A stretch of DNA of 64,000 nt, taken from assembly GCF_900638335.1 (NCBI RefSeq), contig NZ_LR134508.1:1054001-1118000 (forward strand), read 5' to 3'. Shown piece after piece: positions 37,699 to 47,542 of this stretch. This DNA comes from Campylobacter lari (GTDB taxonomy: Bacteria; Campylobacterota; Campylobacteria; Campylobacterales; Campylobacteraceae). Position 1 is the first letter of the stretch, and the number at the start of each line of letters is the position of its first letter. The notes below the pieces were generated by a model. The model was given only the letters and a program-made list of their open reading frames with translations. It did not search any database and was not told where the DNA came from. The position numbers and the translations under genes are program-made.

Positions 37699-38706
37699 TT
37701 AAATTACAATTCTTTTTAAATTTGGAGAAAGTTTGACTAAAATTTCATAATTAATTGTATTAAAAAAATTAGCCATAATATTTGCATCATTCATAACACA
37801 AATTACATCACCACTATTTTCACAAGAAAAACTATCCATAGACATTTTTCCAAGTATTTTTTTTCCATTAGGAAGAAAAAAATCTTTTTTTCCATCATAA
37901 CGTAAAAGTCCATCTGCATAACCTAAATCATAAGTTGCTATTGCAAGATCTTCTTTTGCATTATATACACCACCATAACCAACACTTTGACCTTTTTTTA
38001 ACACTCTTTGGCTTAACTTTTCAGCCCATAAACTCAAAACCTTACGTAAGTTTTTGTTAAAATATGCGTAACCAAATTGCACGAGCCCTACTCTACAATA
38101 CTCATCATCCTTTAGCATACTCGTTCTAAACAAAGCTTCAGAATTGTGAGAGTGAAACACTAAATTTTTAGCTTCTTCCTGCAATAAATTATAGATTATT
38201 TTTTTAGCATGTTGGAATTTTTGCTTTTGCACAAAGTAACTTGCATCTATTTCATCACTTCCTGCAAAATGCATCATTACTCCATGAAGTTGCAAACTAT
38301 GATTTTTAAACTCATGCAAAGTTTCTTGAATTTCTTCAGGTAAAATTCCATTCCTATGCATATTTGTATCTATAGATAAATGAATTTTAGTATTTTTTTT
38401 AATTTTTTTTATATCATTTTTGTCATTTAAAACATAGATAAATTTTTCATTTTCATCACCATGTGGATGATGAGATAAAATTAAAATATTATCAAAAAAT
38501 CTATCTAACTCTTTTGCTTCAGCTTCATTTTTTACTGCTATAAAATTTATACCTTTTGCTCTAGCTATAGGAGCTAAAAGCTTAGCTCCATGCCCATAAG
38601 CATTGTCTTTAAAAACACAAATTACTTTTTCATAACCTCCAGCCTTAGAGGCTATTAAATCAAGATTATACTCATAAGCTAAGCGATCGATTTTTATATA
38701 AGCCAT
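37699..38706 (-). CDS. alr: Alanine racemase
   Basis: A 335-residue PLP enzyme making D-alanine for peptidoglycan. The PLP lysine is in VFKDNAYGHGAKLL near residue 33; the catalytic tyrosine of the other subunit is in GYGGVYNA near 245, followed by TYDLGYADGLLR and KMSMDSFSC. Its ATG touches the stop of the LD-carboxypeptidase gene, so D-Ala supply and peptide trimming are co-expressed. Confidence 0.93.
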   Translation of the reverse strand: MAYIKIDRLAYEYNLDLIASKAGGYEKVICVFKDNAYGHGAKLLAPIARAKGINFIAVKNEAEAKELDRFFDNILILSHHPHGDENEKFIYVLNDKNDIKKIKKNTKIHLSIDTNMHRNGILPEEIQETLHEFKNHSLQLHGVMMHFAGSDEIDASYFVQKQKFQHAKKIIYNLLQEEAKNLVFHSHNSEALFRTSMLKDDEYCRVGLVQFGYAYFNKNLRKVLSLWAEKLSQRVLKKGQSVGYGGVYNAKEDLAIATYDLGYADGLLRYDGKKDFFLPNGKKILGKMSMDSFSCENSGDVICVMNDANIMANFFNTINYEILVKLSPNLKRIVI

Positions 38707-39677
38707 TATTGTTCAGCTAAAATTCGCATTTTATCTTCAACTAGCTTAACATAAAGAACTTTTTCCCCTTTGAATTTATAATTAGTACTACGATAGTCTT
38801 CATAAAATCCTATTCTAAAAATCTTTTCATTTTTTTCATTTGGATAAGGACTTATGCTAATATCTGAAAATTTAATAGTTTTTTCTTCTTTTTTGGCAAA
38901 AATTCTTTCTTTATTTTTTGCAAACTGTTCATAGGTAAATTTATTTTGATGTTTAAATATTTTTTGATCATAAAAAGATAAATATCTATTGATATCACTT
39001 TTTTGCCAACTATCTCTCCAAGCAAATAAATTTGCTAACAAAGTAGCTACTTCTTCATGATTTGTCCTGACTTTATTTTTCTCTTCTGTCATTGCATAAG
39101 TTTTTCTATCAGCCACTAATTTATTAAAATCTTCTAGCAAATCATTTTGCACAGCAATACAACCTCTAGTCTTATAAGTATCCAAACGCGTTCCATCTAA
39201 AGGATAACCATGAATCCAAATTCCACCACCTGTTTTTCCTAAAGTTTTATCAAGTATATTTGGATAAGTCGTTGCAAAAGCAAACGGTCCATAATATGGA
39301 TCTCCAGGGTAAAATTTCTTTCCAAGCTCATAAAAACCTATAGGAGTTTTTAAATCCCCTTCTATTTCTTTATCTCCAGCTAAACCAGTTAAAACTTCTT
39401 TTTGAATAAATTTCTTTTCTACTTTGCCATTGTTATAATGATAAACTCTAATGATTTTATCGCTTTTATTAGTTAAAACAATAGCAACATTTTCTTCATA
39501 ATAACCAAGACTAACATTTTTATCTTTTATTTCATTAAGCCAAAAATCTTTTTTACTTAATTCTTGTTCTAGCACCTTTTCAACTGCACCAATACCTTGA
39601 TTTAAATAAATTTTTGCAAGATTATTTGCATTTGCAAATATAGTTAAACTGAATAATGCCAATATAATTTTAAACAA
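38706..39677 (-). CDS. pgp2: YkuD-type LD-carboxypeptidase (Pgp2/Csd6-like cell shape protein)
   Basis: A 323-residue exported enzyme. Signal peptide of about 17 residues; YkuD catalytic motif IWIHGYPLDGTRLDTYKTRGCIAVQND near 165-190 (His and Cys nucleophile); the C-terminal third (from about 215) resembles an NTF2-like pocket (FAWRDSWQKSDINRYLSFYD). This arrangement is that of C. jejuni Pgp2 and H. pylori Csd6, which trim tetrapeptides to tripeptides and are needed for helical shape. First gene of the two-gene unit with alr. Confidence 0.85.
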   Translation of the reverse strand: MFKIILALFSLTIFANANNLAKIYLNQGIGAVEKVLEQELSKKDFWLNEIKDKNVSLGYYEENVAIVLTNKSDKIIRVYHYNNGKVEKKFIQKEVLTGLAGDKEIEGDLKTPIGFYELGKKFYPGDPYYGPFAFATTYPNILDKTLGKTGGGIWIHGYPLDGTRLDTYKTRGCIAVQNDLLEDFNKLVADRKTYAMTEEKNKVRTNHEEVATLLANLFAWRDSWQKSDINRYLSFYDQKIFKHQNKFTYEQFAKNKERIFAKKEEKTIKFSDISISPYPNEKNEKIFRIGFYEDYRSTNYKFKGEKVLYVKLVEDKMRILAEQ

Positions 39678-39760
39678 TTTTCACCTTTCTACCAAAATTT
39701 TAAAACAACAAAGAAGTAATTATAATATTTTTACAATAAATATATTTTTAATTTTTTCCG

Positions 39761-39768
39761 TGTATAAT
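39761..39768 (+). promoter_or_regulatory. Promoter of the copper-delivery operon
   Basis: TGTATAAT, an extended -10, 36 bases before the ATG at 39805, with AAAGGTAA as ribosome site. It lies in the divergent gap between the LD-carboxypeptidase gene and this operon. Confidence 0.6.
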
Positions 39769-39804
39769 GTTTATAATTGATTAAAAAATAATAAAGGTAA
39801 AATA

Positions 39805-40224
39805 ATGAAAAAATTACTTAGCTTAACCATATTAAGTGCTTTTGCTATTGCAAATGAAATTACCATAAATGCTCCTTATGTAAGACAAACTCCACCAAAT
39901 TCTAAAACCACAGCATTTTTTTTAGAGCTTAAAAATAACTCTGATAAAGATATAAAACTAATAAAAGCTCAAAGCTCACTAAGTGATACAACTGAAATTC
40001 ACGATCATATCATGGAAAATGGTAAAAAAATGATGGTACAAATCCCTCAAATTACCATAAAAGCTAATTCAAGCACTGAACTTAAACCAGGTGGTAAGCA
40101 TATTATGGTATTAAATCTCAAAGAAAATATCACACCACAAACCAAAGCTAATCTGACGCTTTATTTTGATGATAACAGCACGATTGAACTAAAAGATATC
40201 GAGTCAAGAAGTATTAAAAAATAA
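39805..40224 (+). CDS. Periplasmic copper chaperone of the PCu(A)C family
   Basis: A 139-residue protein with a signal peptide (MKKLLSLTILSAFAIANE) and a PCu(A)C domain: TTEIHDHIMENGKKMM...LKPGGKHIMVLNL (about 60-113) holds the His and Met ligands for Cu(I). Such proteins feed copper to cytochrome oxidase together with Sco. The following two genes overlap or nearly touch, and the Sco homolog is third, so a cbb3-oxidase copper delivery unit is likely. Confidence 0.9.
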   Translation: MKKLLSLTILSAFAIANEITINAPYVRQTPPNSKTTAFFLELKNNSDKDIKLIKAQSSLSDTTEIHDHIMENGKKMMVQIPQITIKANSSTELKPGGKHIMVLNLKENITPQTKANLTLYFDDNSTIELKDIESRSIKK

Positions 40225-40670
40225 TGAAAAATCTACTTATTTTTACTCTAGCTATAGTTTTTGCTATATGCGGGGCTTATGTTTATACTAATTCATCAAA
40301 TACTGGAAAAAAAAGAGAATTAATCACCACTTTAACACCCTTAGTATGCGATCTAAATATCCAAGAATGTGTGTATAACTATAAAGATAAAAAAATCTTA
40401 GTAAATTTGAATCCAAAGCCTATTGCTACATTAAATGAGCTTGATTTAAATATCACTAATTTGGGTGAATTTAAAAAACTAAATGCTAGAGTTTATGGAC
40501 TTAATATGTATATGGGAGATATTGTTCCGCAATTTAAAAAAATCAACAACACTTACCATGCTAAATTAGTTTTAAGTTCTTGCACACTAGATGTAATGCG
40601 TTTTAGAATAGAACTTTTTGATGATGAAGCTCCACTAGGTTTTTATTTTGACTTTGATGTAAAAAGGTGA
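40224..40670 (+). CDS. Conserved hypothetical protein in copper-delivery operon
   Basis: A 148-residue protein with an N-terminal hydrophobic segment (LLIFTLAIVFAICGAYVY) and a periplasmic domain. It has cysteines at VCDLNIQECVY (about 45-53) and SSCTLDVMRF (about 118), and Met residues in GLNMYMGD, which together could bind copper or form a disulfide. Starts on the stop of the PCu(A)C gene. Also found between PCu(A)C and Sco genes in C. jejuni. Function by association only. Confidence 0.75.
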   Translation: MKNLLIFTLAIVFAICGAYVYTNSSNTGKKRELITTLTPLVCDLNIQECVYNYKDKKILVNLNPKPIATLNELDLNITNLGEFKKLNARVYGLNMYMGDIVPQFKKINNTYHAKLVLSSCTLDVMRFRIELFDDEAPLGFYFDFDVKR

Positions 40671-40673
40671 AAT

Positions 40674-41231
40674 ATGAAAAAAATAAATATTTTTTTGCTA
40701 ATTGTAGTAATTTTTGGGGTATTTTTTATATCAGTGCAATATTTTGAAAATAACAAATACAATTTTCACTTAAATTCTGAAAAAGGCATGCTTAGTTTAA
40801 AAAACTTTATCGGTAAAAAATTAATTGTATATTTTGGCTATACATATTGTCCTGATGTTTGTCCTAGCGAACTTGCGCTAATTGCTAATGTTTTAGAAAA
40901 AATGCCAAATAAAGAAAAAGCTCATGTGGTATTTATCTCACTAGATCCAGCAAGAGATAGCAATCTAACTCAAACTAGTCAATGGGTAAAATATTTTTAT
41001 CCAAATTCTACAGCTTTGGTTGCTAAAGATGAAAAAGAATTAGAAAAAGTTACTAAAAATTATGGTGTGATATATGAAAAAATCAATCTTAAAGATTCTG
41101 CTATGGGATATTCTATAGCACATAGTGGCGAATTTTATCTGATTGATGAGAATGGAAAATTTATTAAAACCATAAAAGATATCAGTTATGAAAACTTTTT
41201 CAATGAAATTCAAAAATTCTTAAACGAATAA
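40674..41231 (+). CDS. SCO1/SenC-family copper metallochaperone
   Basis: A 185-residue membrane-anchored thioredoxin-fold protein. One N-terminal helix (about 5-24), then the CxxxC copper site GYTYCPDVCPSEL near 58 and the conserved histidine in YSIAHSGEFYLID near 150. It inserts or reduces the copper site of terminal oxidases. Ends inside a 13-pair hairpin. Confidence 0.92.
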   Translation: MKKINIFLLIVVIFGVFFISVQYFENNKYNFHLNSEKGMLSLKNFIGKKLIVYFGYTYCPDVCPSELALIANVLEKMPNKEKAHVVFISLDPARDSNLTQTSQWVKYFYPNSTALVAKDEKELEKVTKNYGVIYEKINLKDSAMGYSIAHSGEFYLIDENGKFIKTIKDISYENFFNEIQKFLNE

Positions 41232-41252
41232 ATTCTTACAATTTATTCGTTT
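41222..41252. terminator. Bidirectional terminator between Sco and LolC-like genes
   Basis: Perfect 13-pair stem AAACGAATAAATT / AATTTATTCGTTT with a 5-base loop. It contains the last codons and stops of both convergent genes (stops at 41229-41231 and 41243-41245). Confidence 0.8.
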
Positions 41253-42445
41253 CTTAAAGTATCTAAAATATCTACTTGCGTTGCTTTTTTGGCAGGATAA
41301 TAAGAAGATAAACTCACTATCACAATAGCACCAAAAAGCGTAGCACAAAAATCAATAAAAGAAAGCTCTAATGGCAATTTACTCATACCATAAACATCAC
41401 TTGGCAATGAAATGATGTCAAAATTTCCAAGCACCCACAAAGCTATAGCTGCAAGAATCACACCTGCTATAATGCCACTTCCACCTATTAAAAACCCTAA
41501 AGAAAAAAAGGTTTTTTTAATCTCTAATTTACTAGCTCCTAAGGAAAGCAATAAAGCTATTTCACTACGCCTATTCATCACTATCATCAATAAAGAGCTT
41601 ACTATATTTAAACTTGCGACCAAAATAATCAACATCAACACAATAAACAACGCCCTTTTTTCTAAAGCTAATGCTGCAAAGAAATTTCCATTTTGCTCCC
41701 ACCAACCTATGCTAGCATACCTTGCACCCAAAAAAGCTTCAATTTGTTTAATATCCTCAAAAGGTTTATTTGAATATACATGTACTCCATCATAATTTCC
41801 TTGGGGATATGATAAAATTTTAGCTAAGGCTTTAGCATCTGTATACATATAAGCTTTATCATAAGCTAATAATCCTGAAGAAAAATCAGCCTTAACATCA
41901 AATCTTTTAACCTGCGGGATAAGTGAAAGTCCACTAGCATTAAGATTAGAAAAAATTAGAGTTATTTTTTCATTATAATCAAGCCCAAATTCATCCTTTA
42001 AACCCTTGCCAATTAAAATATCAAAATTGTCTAATTTTTTATTTTCTAAAGCTTGTGCTACAACTTCATTAATTTTTTTTTCATCTTCAAAATTAACACC
42101 AAAAAGCATACCACCTTCTAATTTTAAATCATTTCTTGCTATAACCTGAGTAGCAATATAAGGACTAAATAATAAATTTGGAAATTTAACTCTTAATTCT
42201 TGCAATAACTTATCATCCATACTTGCTCCAAAACGTGGCAATATAGTTATAGGATAATTCATCGTAAAAAGTTTTCTCTCAAATTCTTTATCAAAACCAT
42301 TCATAATAGCCATTGCAACTAAAAGCACACAAAGCCCTATACTCACACCTAAAAAAGCTAAAATTTTCGAAAGCATGATAAAGGGTTGATCTTTATCAAA
42401 ACGCAAATATTTAAATAGTAAATAACGAGGGATACTTTTTTGCAT
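41243..42445 (-). CDS. lolC: LolC/E-type lipoprotein-releasing permease
   Basis: A 400-residue FtsX/MacB-fold membrane protein: one N-terminal helix (about 23-48), a large periplasmic domain and three C-terminal helices (about 265-395, with IVSSLLMIVMNRRSEIALLLSLGASKLEIKK). It matches LolC/LolE, which release lipoproteins from the inner membrane to LolA. The ATPase LolD is not adjacent. In C. jejuni the homolog lies near secA and lolA; here it follows flgQ, a local rearrangement. Symbol is by similarity; epsilonproteobacteria use one LolF-like protein. Confidence 0.8.
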   Translation of the reverse strand: MQKSIPRYLLFKYLRFDKDQPFIMLSKILAFLGVSIGLCVLLVAMAIMNGFDKEFERKLFTMNYPITILPRFGASMDDKLLQELRVKFPNLLFSPYIATQVIARNDLKLEGGMLFGVNFEDEKKINEVVAQALENKKLDNFDILIGKGLKDEFGLDYNEKITLIFSNLNASGLSLIPQVKRFDVKADFSSGLLAYDKAYMYTDAKALAKILSYPQGNYDGVHVYSNKPFEDIKQIEAFLGARYASIGWWEQNGNFFAALALEKRALFIVLMLIILVASLNIVSSLLMIVMNRRSEIALLLSLGASKLEIKKTFFSLGFLIGGSGIIAGVILAAIALWVLGNFDIISLPSDVYGMSKLPLELSFIDFCATLFGAIVIVSLSSYYPAKKATQVDILDTLRNE

Positions 42446-42507
42446 TTTCTACTCTTAATATTTTTTTAAGTATTTTAGCTTGATTTTTATAAAAGCTAGC
42501 TTTGTAT

Positions 42508-42954
42508 TTATTTAAGATAATATACAAAGGCGCTATTATTGTGAAATTCAACTATAAATCTTAAAGGCAAAATTCTCACATAAGTTTCACTTTGTGCGCT
42601 TGCTTGCTCGCTTTTTACAAAGTCTTTTACATCTATTTTTGAATTAAAAAAACAATCAATTAAATCATTTTTATGAGCATTTAAAAAGCTAAATTTATCT
42701 AACTTTGTCATTTTCTCTTCATCTATCATACCAAAATCATTGCGCACTAAAGACTTCAAGTCACTTGGTGTATAAACCAACTCACAAGCATATTCTAAAT
42801 TTTTATTTTTACTTTTAGTCATAGCCATAGAAATAGTTTCATTTTGATGATAGAGGATAAAATTTTTATTAGAGAGTTCTGCCCAAAATATAAATTCATC
42901 TTGGGCAGTGGCATTGAAAAATATAAGGATTAATAAGCAAACAATTCTTTCCAC
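42508..42954 (-). CDS. flgQ: Motility protein FlgQ
   Basis: A 148-residue exported protein starting with GTG inside the last codons of flgP (25-base overlap). A signal peptide (about 18 residues, ending NATAQ) is followed by a small domain with two cysteines. In C. jejuni FlgP and FlgQ are both needed for motility and belong to the outer-membrane basal disk system around the flagellar motor. Identification rests mainly on the partner gene and size. No clear ribosome site, consistent with coupling. Confidence 0.75.
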   Translation of the reverse strand: MERIVCLLILIFFNATAQDEFIFWAELSNKNFILYHQNETISMAMTKSKNKNLEYACELVYTPSDLKSLVRNDFGMIDEEKMTKLDKFSFLNAHKNDLIDCFFNSKIDVKDFVKSEQASAQSETYVRILPLRFIVEFHNNSAFVYYLK

Positions 42955-43448
42955 TTGTCAGCATCGATTTTAAGTTCTACATTTACTCTATAAAGACCAT
43001 CTTTAAAGTCTTGATCAACTACACTTGCATTTTTAATCAAACCATTTACCTGTGCTGTGATGGTTGAACTTTTAAGCATTGCGTCTTTTACTGTATCTTT
43101 ACCATTAACTCTTACACCATATAACTTACTAGCTAATTGTCTATAAGCATCAGTGATTGCTGCTCTTTTAGCTAAAGCCAAAGCTTGACCAACTGAAACT
43201 GTATTTAAAGGAGCAATACCTTCACCTACTGCCGTAAAAGTTAGATCATTGTCTGTACTTGTATCATTTGCAAGCATTTTTTCTTCTCTAATGATATTAC
43301 GCACATCATCTTTATCAACCTTTTGAATCACAACATCAGAATTTGCAGCTTGAGCAGCTTGAGTTTGATTTGGATTCACACCTCTTTGATCTAGCGCACA
43401 TGCACTAAAACCCAAAGCCAAACAAAACATAAAAACAACTTTTTTCAT
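42930..43448 (-). CDS. flgP: Outer-membrane lipoprotein FlgP (flagellar basal disk)
   Basis: A 172-residue lipoprotein: lipobox LGFSAC with Cys17 is followed by a disordered Asn/Gln/Ala stretch and a SHS2/LPP20-type domain (AVGEGIAPLNTVSVGQALALAKRAAITDAYRQLASKLYGV near 75-112). FlgP builds the large concentric disks that widen the motor and raise torque in Campylobacter. Upstream there is only a weak AT-rich -10, no sigma-54 GG-N10-GC site. Confidence 0.9.
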   Translation of the reverse strand: MKKVVFMFCLALGFSACALDQRGVNPNQTQAAQAANSDVVIQKVDKDDVRNIIREEKMLANDTSTDNDLTFTAVGEGIAPLNTVSVGQALALAKRAAITDAYRQLASKLYGVRVNGKDTVKDAMLKSSTITAQVNGLIKNASVVDQDFKDGLYRVNVELKIDADKWKELFAY

Positions 43449-43509
43449 TTTTTACACCTTCAATTTATTTGATTTTATTAAAATAGCAAAAAGCATTCCA
43501 AAAATTTTA

Positions 43510-46098
43510 CTATTCTAAATTTAAATCCATATTAGTTTCAACATCTAATTCCTCATCTTCTTCTTTAGGACATTTAGCGATACTTACAACCTCATCATTT
43601 TCAACATTAACAACAATTACACCGCTTGTATTTCTACCTGCTTTCCTAATGCTTTGCATATCAACACGTATCATCTTACCGCTGCTTGTTAATGCCATTA
43701 AATCCATACTTTCATCAACTATAACTATACCAATTAAATCTTTTGTTTTAGCAGTAAGTTTCATACAAATAACACCCTTGCCACCTCTACTTTGAAGTCT
43801 GTATTCTCCAGCATCAGTACGCTTACCTATGCCTTTAGCACTTACGCTTAAAATTTCTTGAGCATCATTTTCTATAACAACAGCACCTACAACCTCATCA
43901 TCTTTTTCTTTAAATTTAATCGCAGTTACCCCTCTACTTACACGACCAATCTCTCTAACTTTAGCAAGCGGGAATTTAATACACATGCCTTTTTTAGTTA
44001 CCGCAAAAAGCATTTTACCACTAGTAATATTTTCTAATTCTTCACTATTTTCACTGCTTTCATTTTCTAGATTTTCATCTATTTCTAAATTCTCATTTGC
44101 ATTTACATTTACGATTTCATTTTCATCTCTTGCTACAATGATTGCAGTAACGAGCTCATCATTCTCATCTAGATTAATTGCCTTTACACCTACACTTCTA
44201 ATGTTTTGATATTCACTTAAATTTGTGCGTTTTACGATACCATTTTTCGTAAAGAAACACAATGATTTACTTTCATCAAAATCAGTTGTTGGGATAATTG
44301 CCATGATTTTTTCATCTGCTTGTAGGTTAATAAGATTAACCACAGCTTTACCTTTAGCAGTTCTACTTCCTTCAGGAATTTTATAAACTTTAAGCCAGTA
44401 AAGTTGTCCACGATCAGTAACAAACATCAAGGTATCATGTGTGTTTGCTGTAAAGAAGCTTTCTATAAAATCATCATCATAAGTAGTAACTGCAACCTTG
44501 CCTTTGCCACCACGTTTTTGTTTTTCATATTGCTTACTTGGAACACGTTTAATATAACCACGATGGGTAATAGTAACTACCATGTTTTCATTTGGTATTA
44601 AATCTTCTATATCAATATCATCATAATCATCTTCAATTTGGGTGATTCTTGGCACATCAAATTTAGTTCTAATTTCTTTTAACTCATCTTTAATTAAATT
44701 TTCAAGTAAAGTCTCACTTTTTAAAATTTGATCAAGTCTTTCAATTTCTGCTAATAACTCTCTTAATTCATTGTCAATTTTTTCTCTCTCAAGTCCTGTT
44801 AAACGACCTAATTTCATATCTAAAATCGCGTTTGATTGAAGCTCGCTTAAGCCAAATTTTTCCATCAATAAATTTTTAGCTGTTGGATTATCAGGAGAAT
44901 TTTTAATCAAAGCTATCACTTCATCGATATTATCTAGTGCAATTTTCAAACCTTCTAAAATATGCGCCCTAGCTCTAGCTTTTTGCAATTCATAAATCGT
45001 TCTTCTAATAATTACAGTTTTTCTATGATTTAAGAACAAATTTAAAAGCTCGATTAAAGAAAAAACTTTTGGTTCTTTATTATGTATAGCAAGCATAATC
45101 ACGCCAAAAGTGCTTTCCATAGTGGTAGATTTAAAAAGATTATTCAACACAATCTCACTCATGGCATCGCGTTTTAGCTCAATCACCACACGAATTCCTT
45201 CTCTATCACTCTCATCTCTAACTTCAGCAATACCTTCGATTTGTTTTTCTTTAGCAAGCTCAGCAATTTGCTCTATCAATCTTGCTTTATTGGTTTGATA
45301 AGGAAGTTCATCTATAACGATAATATCTTTATTGGCTCTTTTTTCTATATGAGTTTTTGCTCTTACTTTTACCCTACCACGACCTGTGCGGTAAGCTTCT
45401 ATAATACCTTTTTTACCAAAAATAATACCACCTGTTGGAAAATCAGGGCCTTTGATAAATTGCATTATTTCTTCTAAGCTTGCATTTTTATTATCAATTA
45501 AATAAAGCAAACCATCAATAAGCTCATTTAAGCTATGCGGAGGAATATTAGTAGCCATACCTACTGCAATACCACTTGAACCATTAAGTAATAAATTTGG
45601 CACCCTAGCAGGTAAAACATCAGGTTCACTCATAGAATCATCATAATTTGGTATAAAATCAACTGTGTCTTTTTCTATATCACGCAAAAGTTCTTCAGCT
45701 AAAATCGTCATCCTAGCTTCAGTATAACGCATCGCAGCAGCACCATCACCATCAATAGAACCAAAGTTTCCTTGTCCGTCTACACTTGGATAACGCATAG
45801 AAAAATCTTGTGCCATTCTTACTAAAGCATCATATACAGCTGTATCACCGTGTGGATGATATTTACCGATTACATCGCCCACTATACGTGCTGATTTTTT
45901 GTATGCACTACGACTTCCAACACCTAAATCATTCATAGCATATAAAATTCTTCTATGAACAGGTTTAAGCCCATCTCTAGCATCAGGTAAGGCACGGCCT
46001 ATAATAACACTCATAGAATAATCTAAATAACTACTTTTTATAGAACTTTCTATATCTATATTCTCAATATCTGAATCTTTAGTAAAAATATTTTCCAT
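43510..46098 (-). CDS. gyrA: DNA gyrase subunit A
   Basis: An 862-residue GyrA. The catalytic tyrosine is in [12 protein letters not shown] preceded by [11 protein letters not shown] near 123. The quinolone-resistance region reads [10 protein letters not shown] with Thr86 and Asp90, the drug-sensitive residues. The C-terminal beta-pinwheel contains the GyrA box QRGGKGK near 520 and an acidic Asn/Glu-rich insertion at about 660-690. It follows comF by 21 bases and may share the mapA transcript. Confidence 0.97.
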   Translation of the reverse strand: MENIFTKDSDIENIDIESSIKSSYLDYSMSVIIGRALPDARDGLKPVHRRILYAMNDLGVGSRSAYKKSARIVGDVIGKYHPHGDTAVYDALVRMAQDFSMRYPSVDGQGNFGSIDGDGAAAMRYTEARMTILAEELLRDIEKDTVDFIPNYDDSMSEPDVLPARVPNLLLNGSSGIAVGMATNIPPHSLNELIDGLLYLIDNKNASLEEIMQFIKGPDFPTGGIIFGKKGIIEAYRTGRGRVKVRAKTHIEKRANKDIIVIDELPYQTNKARLIEQIAELAKEKQIEGIAEVRDESDREGIRVVIELKRDAMSEIVLNNLFKSTTMESTFGVIMLAIHNKEPKVFSLIELLNLFLNHRKTVIIRRTIYELQKARARAHILEGLKIALDNIDEVIALIKNSPDNPTAKNLLMEKFGLSELQSNAILDMKLGRLTGLEREKIDNELRELLAEIERLDQILKSETLLENLIKDELKEIRTKFDVPRITQIEDDYDDIDIEDLIPNENMVVTITHRGYIKRVPSKQYEKQKRGGKGKVAVTTYDDDFIESFFTANTHDTLMFVTDRGQLYWLKVYKIPEGSRTAKGKAVVNLINLQADEKIMAIIPTTDFDESKSLCFFTKNGIVKRTNLSEYQNIRSVGVKAINLDENDELVTAIIVARDENEIVNVNANENLEIDENLENESSENSEELENITSGKMLFAVTKKGMCIKFPLAKVREIGRVSRGVTAIKFKEKDDEVVGAVVIENDAQEILSVSAKGIGKRTDAGEYRLQSRGGKGVICMKLTAKTKDLIGIVIVDESMDLMALTSSGKMIRVDMQSIRKAGRNTSGVIVVNVENDEVVSIAKCPKEEDEELDVETNMDLNLE

Positions 46099-46119
46099 AA
46101 AAATCCTTAAAATTAATAC

Positions 46120-46701
46120 CTATATTGTATCAAATTTTGCATTAGCTAAAACTAAAGCAAAAAGCACTTCGATATTATTTTTTTCTAAAAACTCTTTTGC
46201 TTCAAGCAAACTTAAACCCGTAGTTACCACATCATCTACTAAAATTACAGGGTATTTTGGACGCTTTAAAAGCTTATAAGTTCTTTTATTATCTTTACGA
46301 AATTGCAAACTTTTTCCACTATATTTATGCTGCGAACTAGCTTGTAAAGTATGATACATAGGCTTTATAAATTGAGTTTTTAAATGTTTGGTTAAAATAG
46401 CAGTATGAGAGTAGTTTTTATATGTTTTATCATCTAAGGCTATGGCATTAATTTTACAAGAAGGTTGAAAAAAATCTTTAAATTTAGCAAAGCTTAATTT
46501 TGCAAGCGCATTTAAAACAAAATATCCTTGAAATTTGTGTTTAAAATAAATTAGATGTTTAATTTGTTCATATTGATAAAAATAATAAACTTTAAAATTT
46601 CCCTCAAGTTCTCTTATACCCAAAGAATATTCTAAAAGCTCTTCCTTGCAAGCTGGACAAAAGCTCGCAAAGGAAAATCCATGGCAATTAAAACACCTCA
46701 C
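46120..46701 (-). CDS. ComF-family phosphoribosyltransferase-like protein
   Basis: A 193-residue protein: an N-terminal zinc knuckle (CFNCHGFSFASFCPAC) and a C-terminal PRTase fold with the PRPP motif VILVDDVVTTGLSLLEA near 155. ComF proteins work in DNA uptake during natural transformation, for which Campylobacter is known. Its ATG overlaps the mapA stop by 4 bases. Confidence 0.87.
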   Translation of the reverse strand: MRCFNCHGFSFASFCPACKEELLEYSLGIRELEGNFKVYYFYQYEQIKHLIYFKHKFQGYFVLNALAKLSFAKFKDFFQPSCKINAIALDDKTYKNYSHTAILTKHLKTQFIKPMYHTLQASSQHKYSGKSLQFRKDNKRTYKLLKRPKYPVILVDDVVTTGLSLLEAKEFLEKNNIEVLFALVLANAKFDTI

Positions 46702-47345
46702 AAAGAACTGATAATATCTGCAGATTTATTAGCTACTTGTTTAATAAGAAGCTGAGTGAAGAAAGGCAGATCTTTAATATTATAAAAACCTTTAACTTCC
46801 TGTTTGGTTTTGATATTTATAGTTTTATTGGTATTAATATCTTTTAATGTTAACTGACTAGCAATAATTGAAAATAAAGAATTAGAATCAAATTTTGAAT
46901 AAAAATCGTTAAAACTTAAATCCACTCTTAAAACATAAGGAGAATCTTGTGTATTTTCGACCACCACTATACCTCTATTTTCTAATTCTTCTTTTAAAAA
47001 CACATAAAAATAATAGTTAAAATTTTCATTAATATAATAATTATATCCATTAGAAGAAGCATATTTCAAATTCTCATTTAAATCATACACTCTGTGAATA
47101 TATACTTTTTTCAAAGAAACACTTTTGTCTATTGTTCTTTTGTTGCCACAATATTTTAGCCCAACATCGCTAATATATAAAAGACCTTTTATTTTTGCCT
47201 CATAGGCCTTAGAATTAGAAGGTTCATAGCACTCTGCTTGAACTTTTATAACCTCATTAACTCTTGCAATACTTTGATTTTTTGAATTTATGGCACAAGC
47301 ACTAAAAAACAAAGCCAAGATAAATACAAATAATTTTTTAAACAT
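46698..47345 (-). CDS. mapA: Outer-membrane lipoprotein MapA
   Basis: A 215-residue lipoprotein with lipobox ALFFSAC (Cys17). The mature part has two further Cys-containing segments (QAECYEPSN, LKYCGNK) and a helical/strand mix without enzyme motifs. It corresponds to MapA of C. jejuni, a membrane-associated protein widely used as a species marker, and its place before comF and gyrA is the same. Role unclear, possibly adhesion. Own promoter in the gap to the DASS gene. Confidence 0.87.
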   Translation of the reverse strand: MFKKLFVFILALFFSACAINSKNQSIARVNEVIKVQAECYEPSNSKAYEAKIKGLLYISDVGLKYCGNKRTIDKSVSLKKVYIHRVYDLNENLKYASSNGYNYYINENFNYYFYVFLKEELENRGIVVVENTQDSPYVLRVDLSFNDFYSKFDSNSLFSIIASQLTLKDINTNKTINIKTKQEVKGFYNIKDLPFFTQLLIKQVANKSADIISSL

Positions 47346-47475
47346 CTTATTTCCTTTAGGAATTATCTCTTAATTTTTTAAAACAGCAAAAATTATACCA
47401 AAAACATATAAAATTTACTAAAACTTACTTTTTTTCACACAAGAAGAATTTTATATAAAAAAAATTATATAAAAA

Positions 47476-47505
47476 TTGACATTTAAATGAAAATTCATTT
47501 AGAAT
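47476..47505 (+). promoter_or_regulatory. Promoter of the DASS transporter with internal inverted repeat
   Basis: TTGACA (47476-47481) and TAGAAT (47500-47505) are 18 bases apart, an unusually good -35 for Campylobacter. Between them is an inverted repeat AAATGAA-AA-TTCATTT (47485-47500), well placed to bind a repressor. The regulator is unknown. AAAGGAG precedes the ATG at 47543. Confidence 0.6.
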
Positions 47506-47542
47506 ATGTTACAAAACTACAATATTTTAAAGGAGTTGTTAA

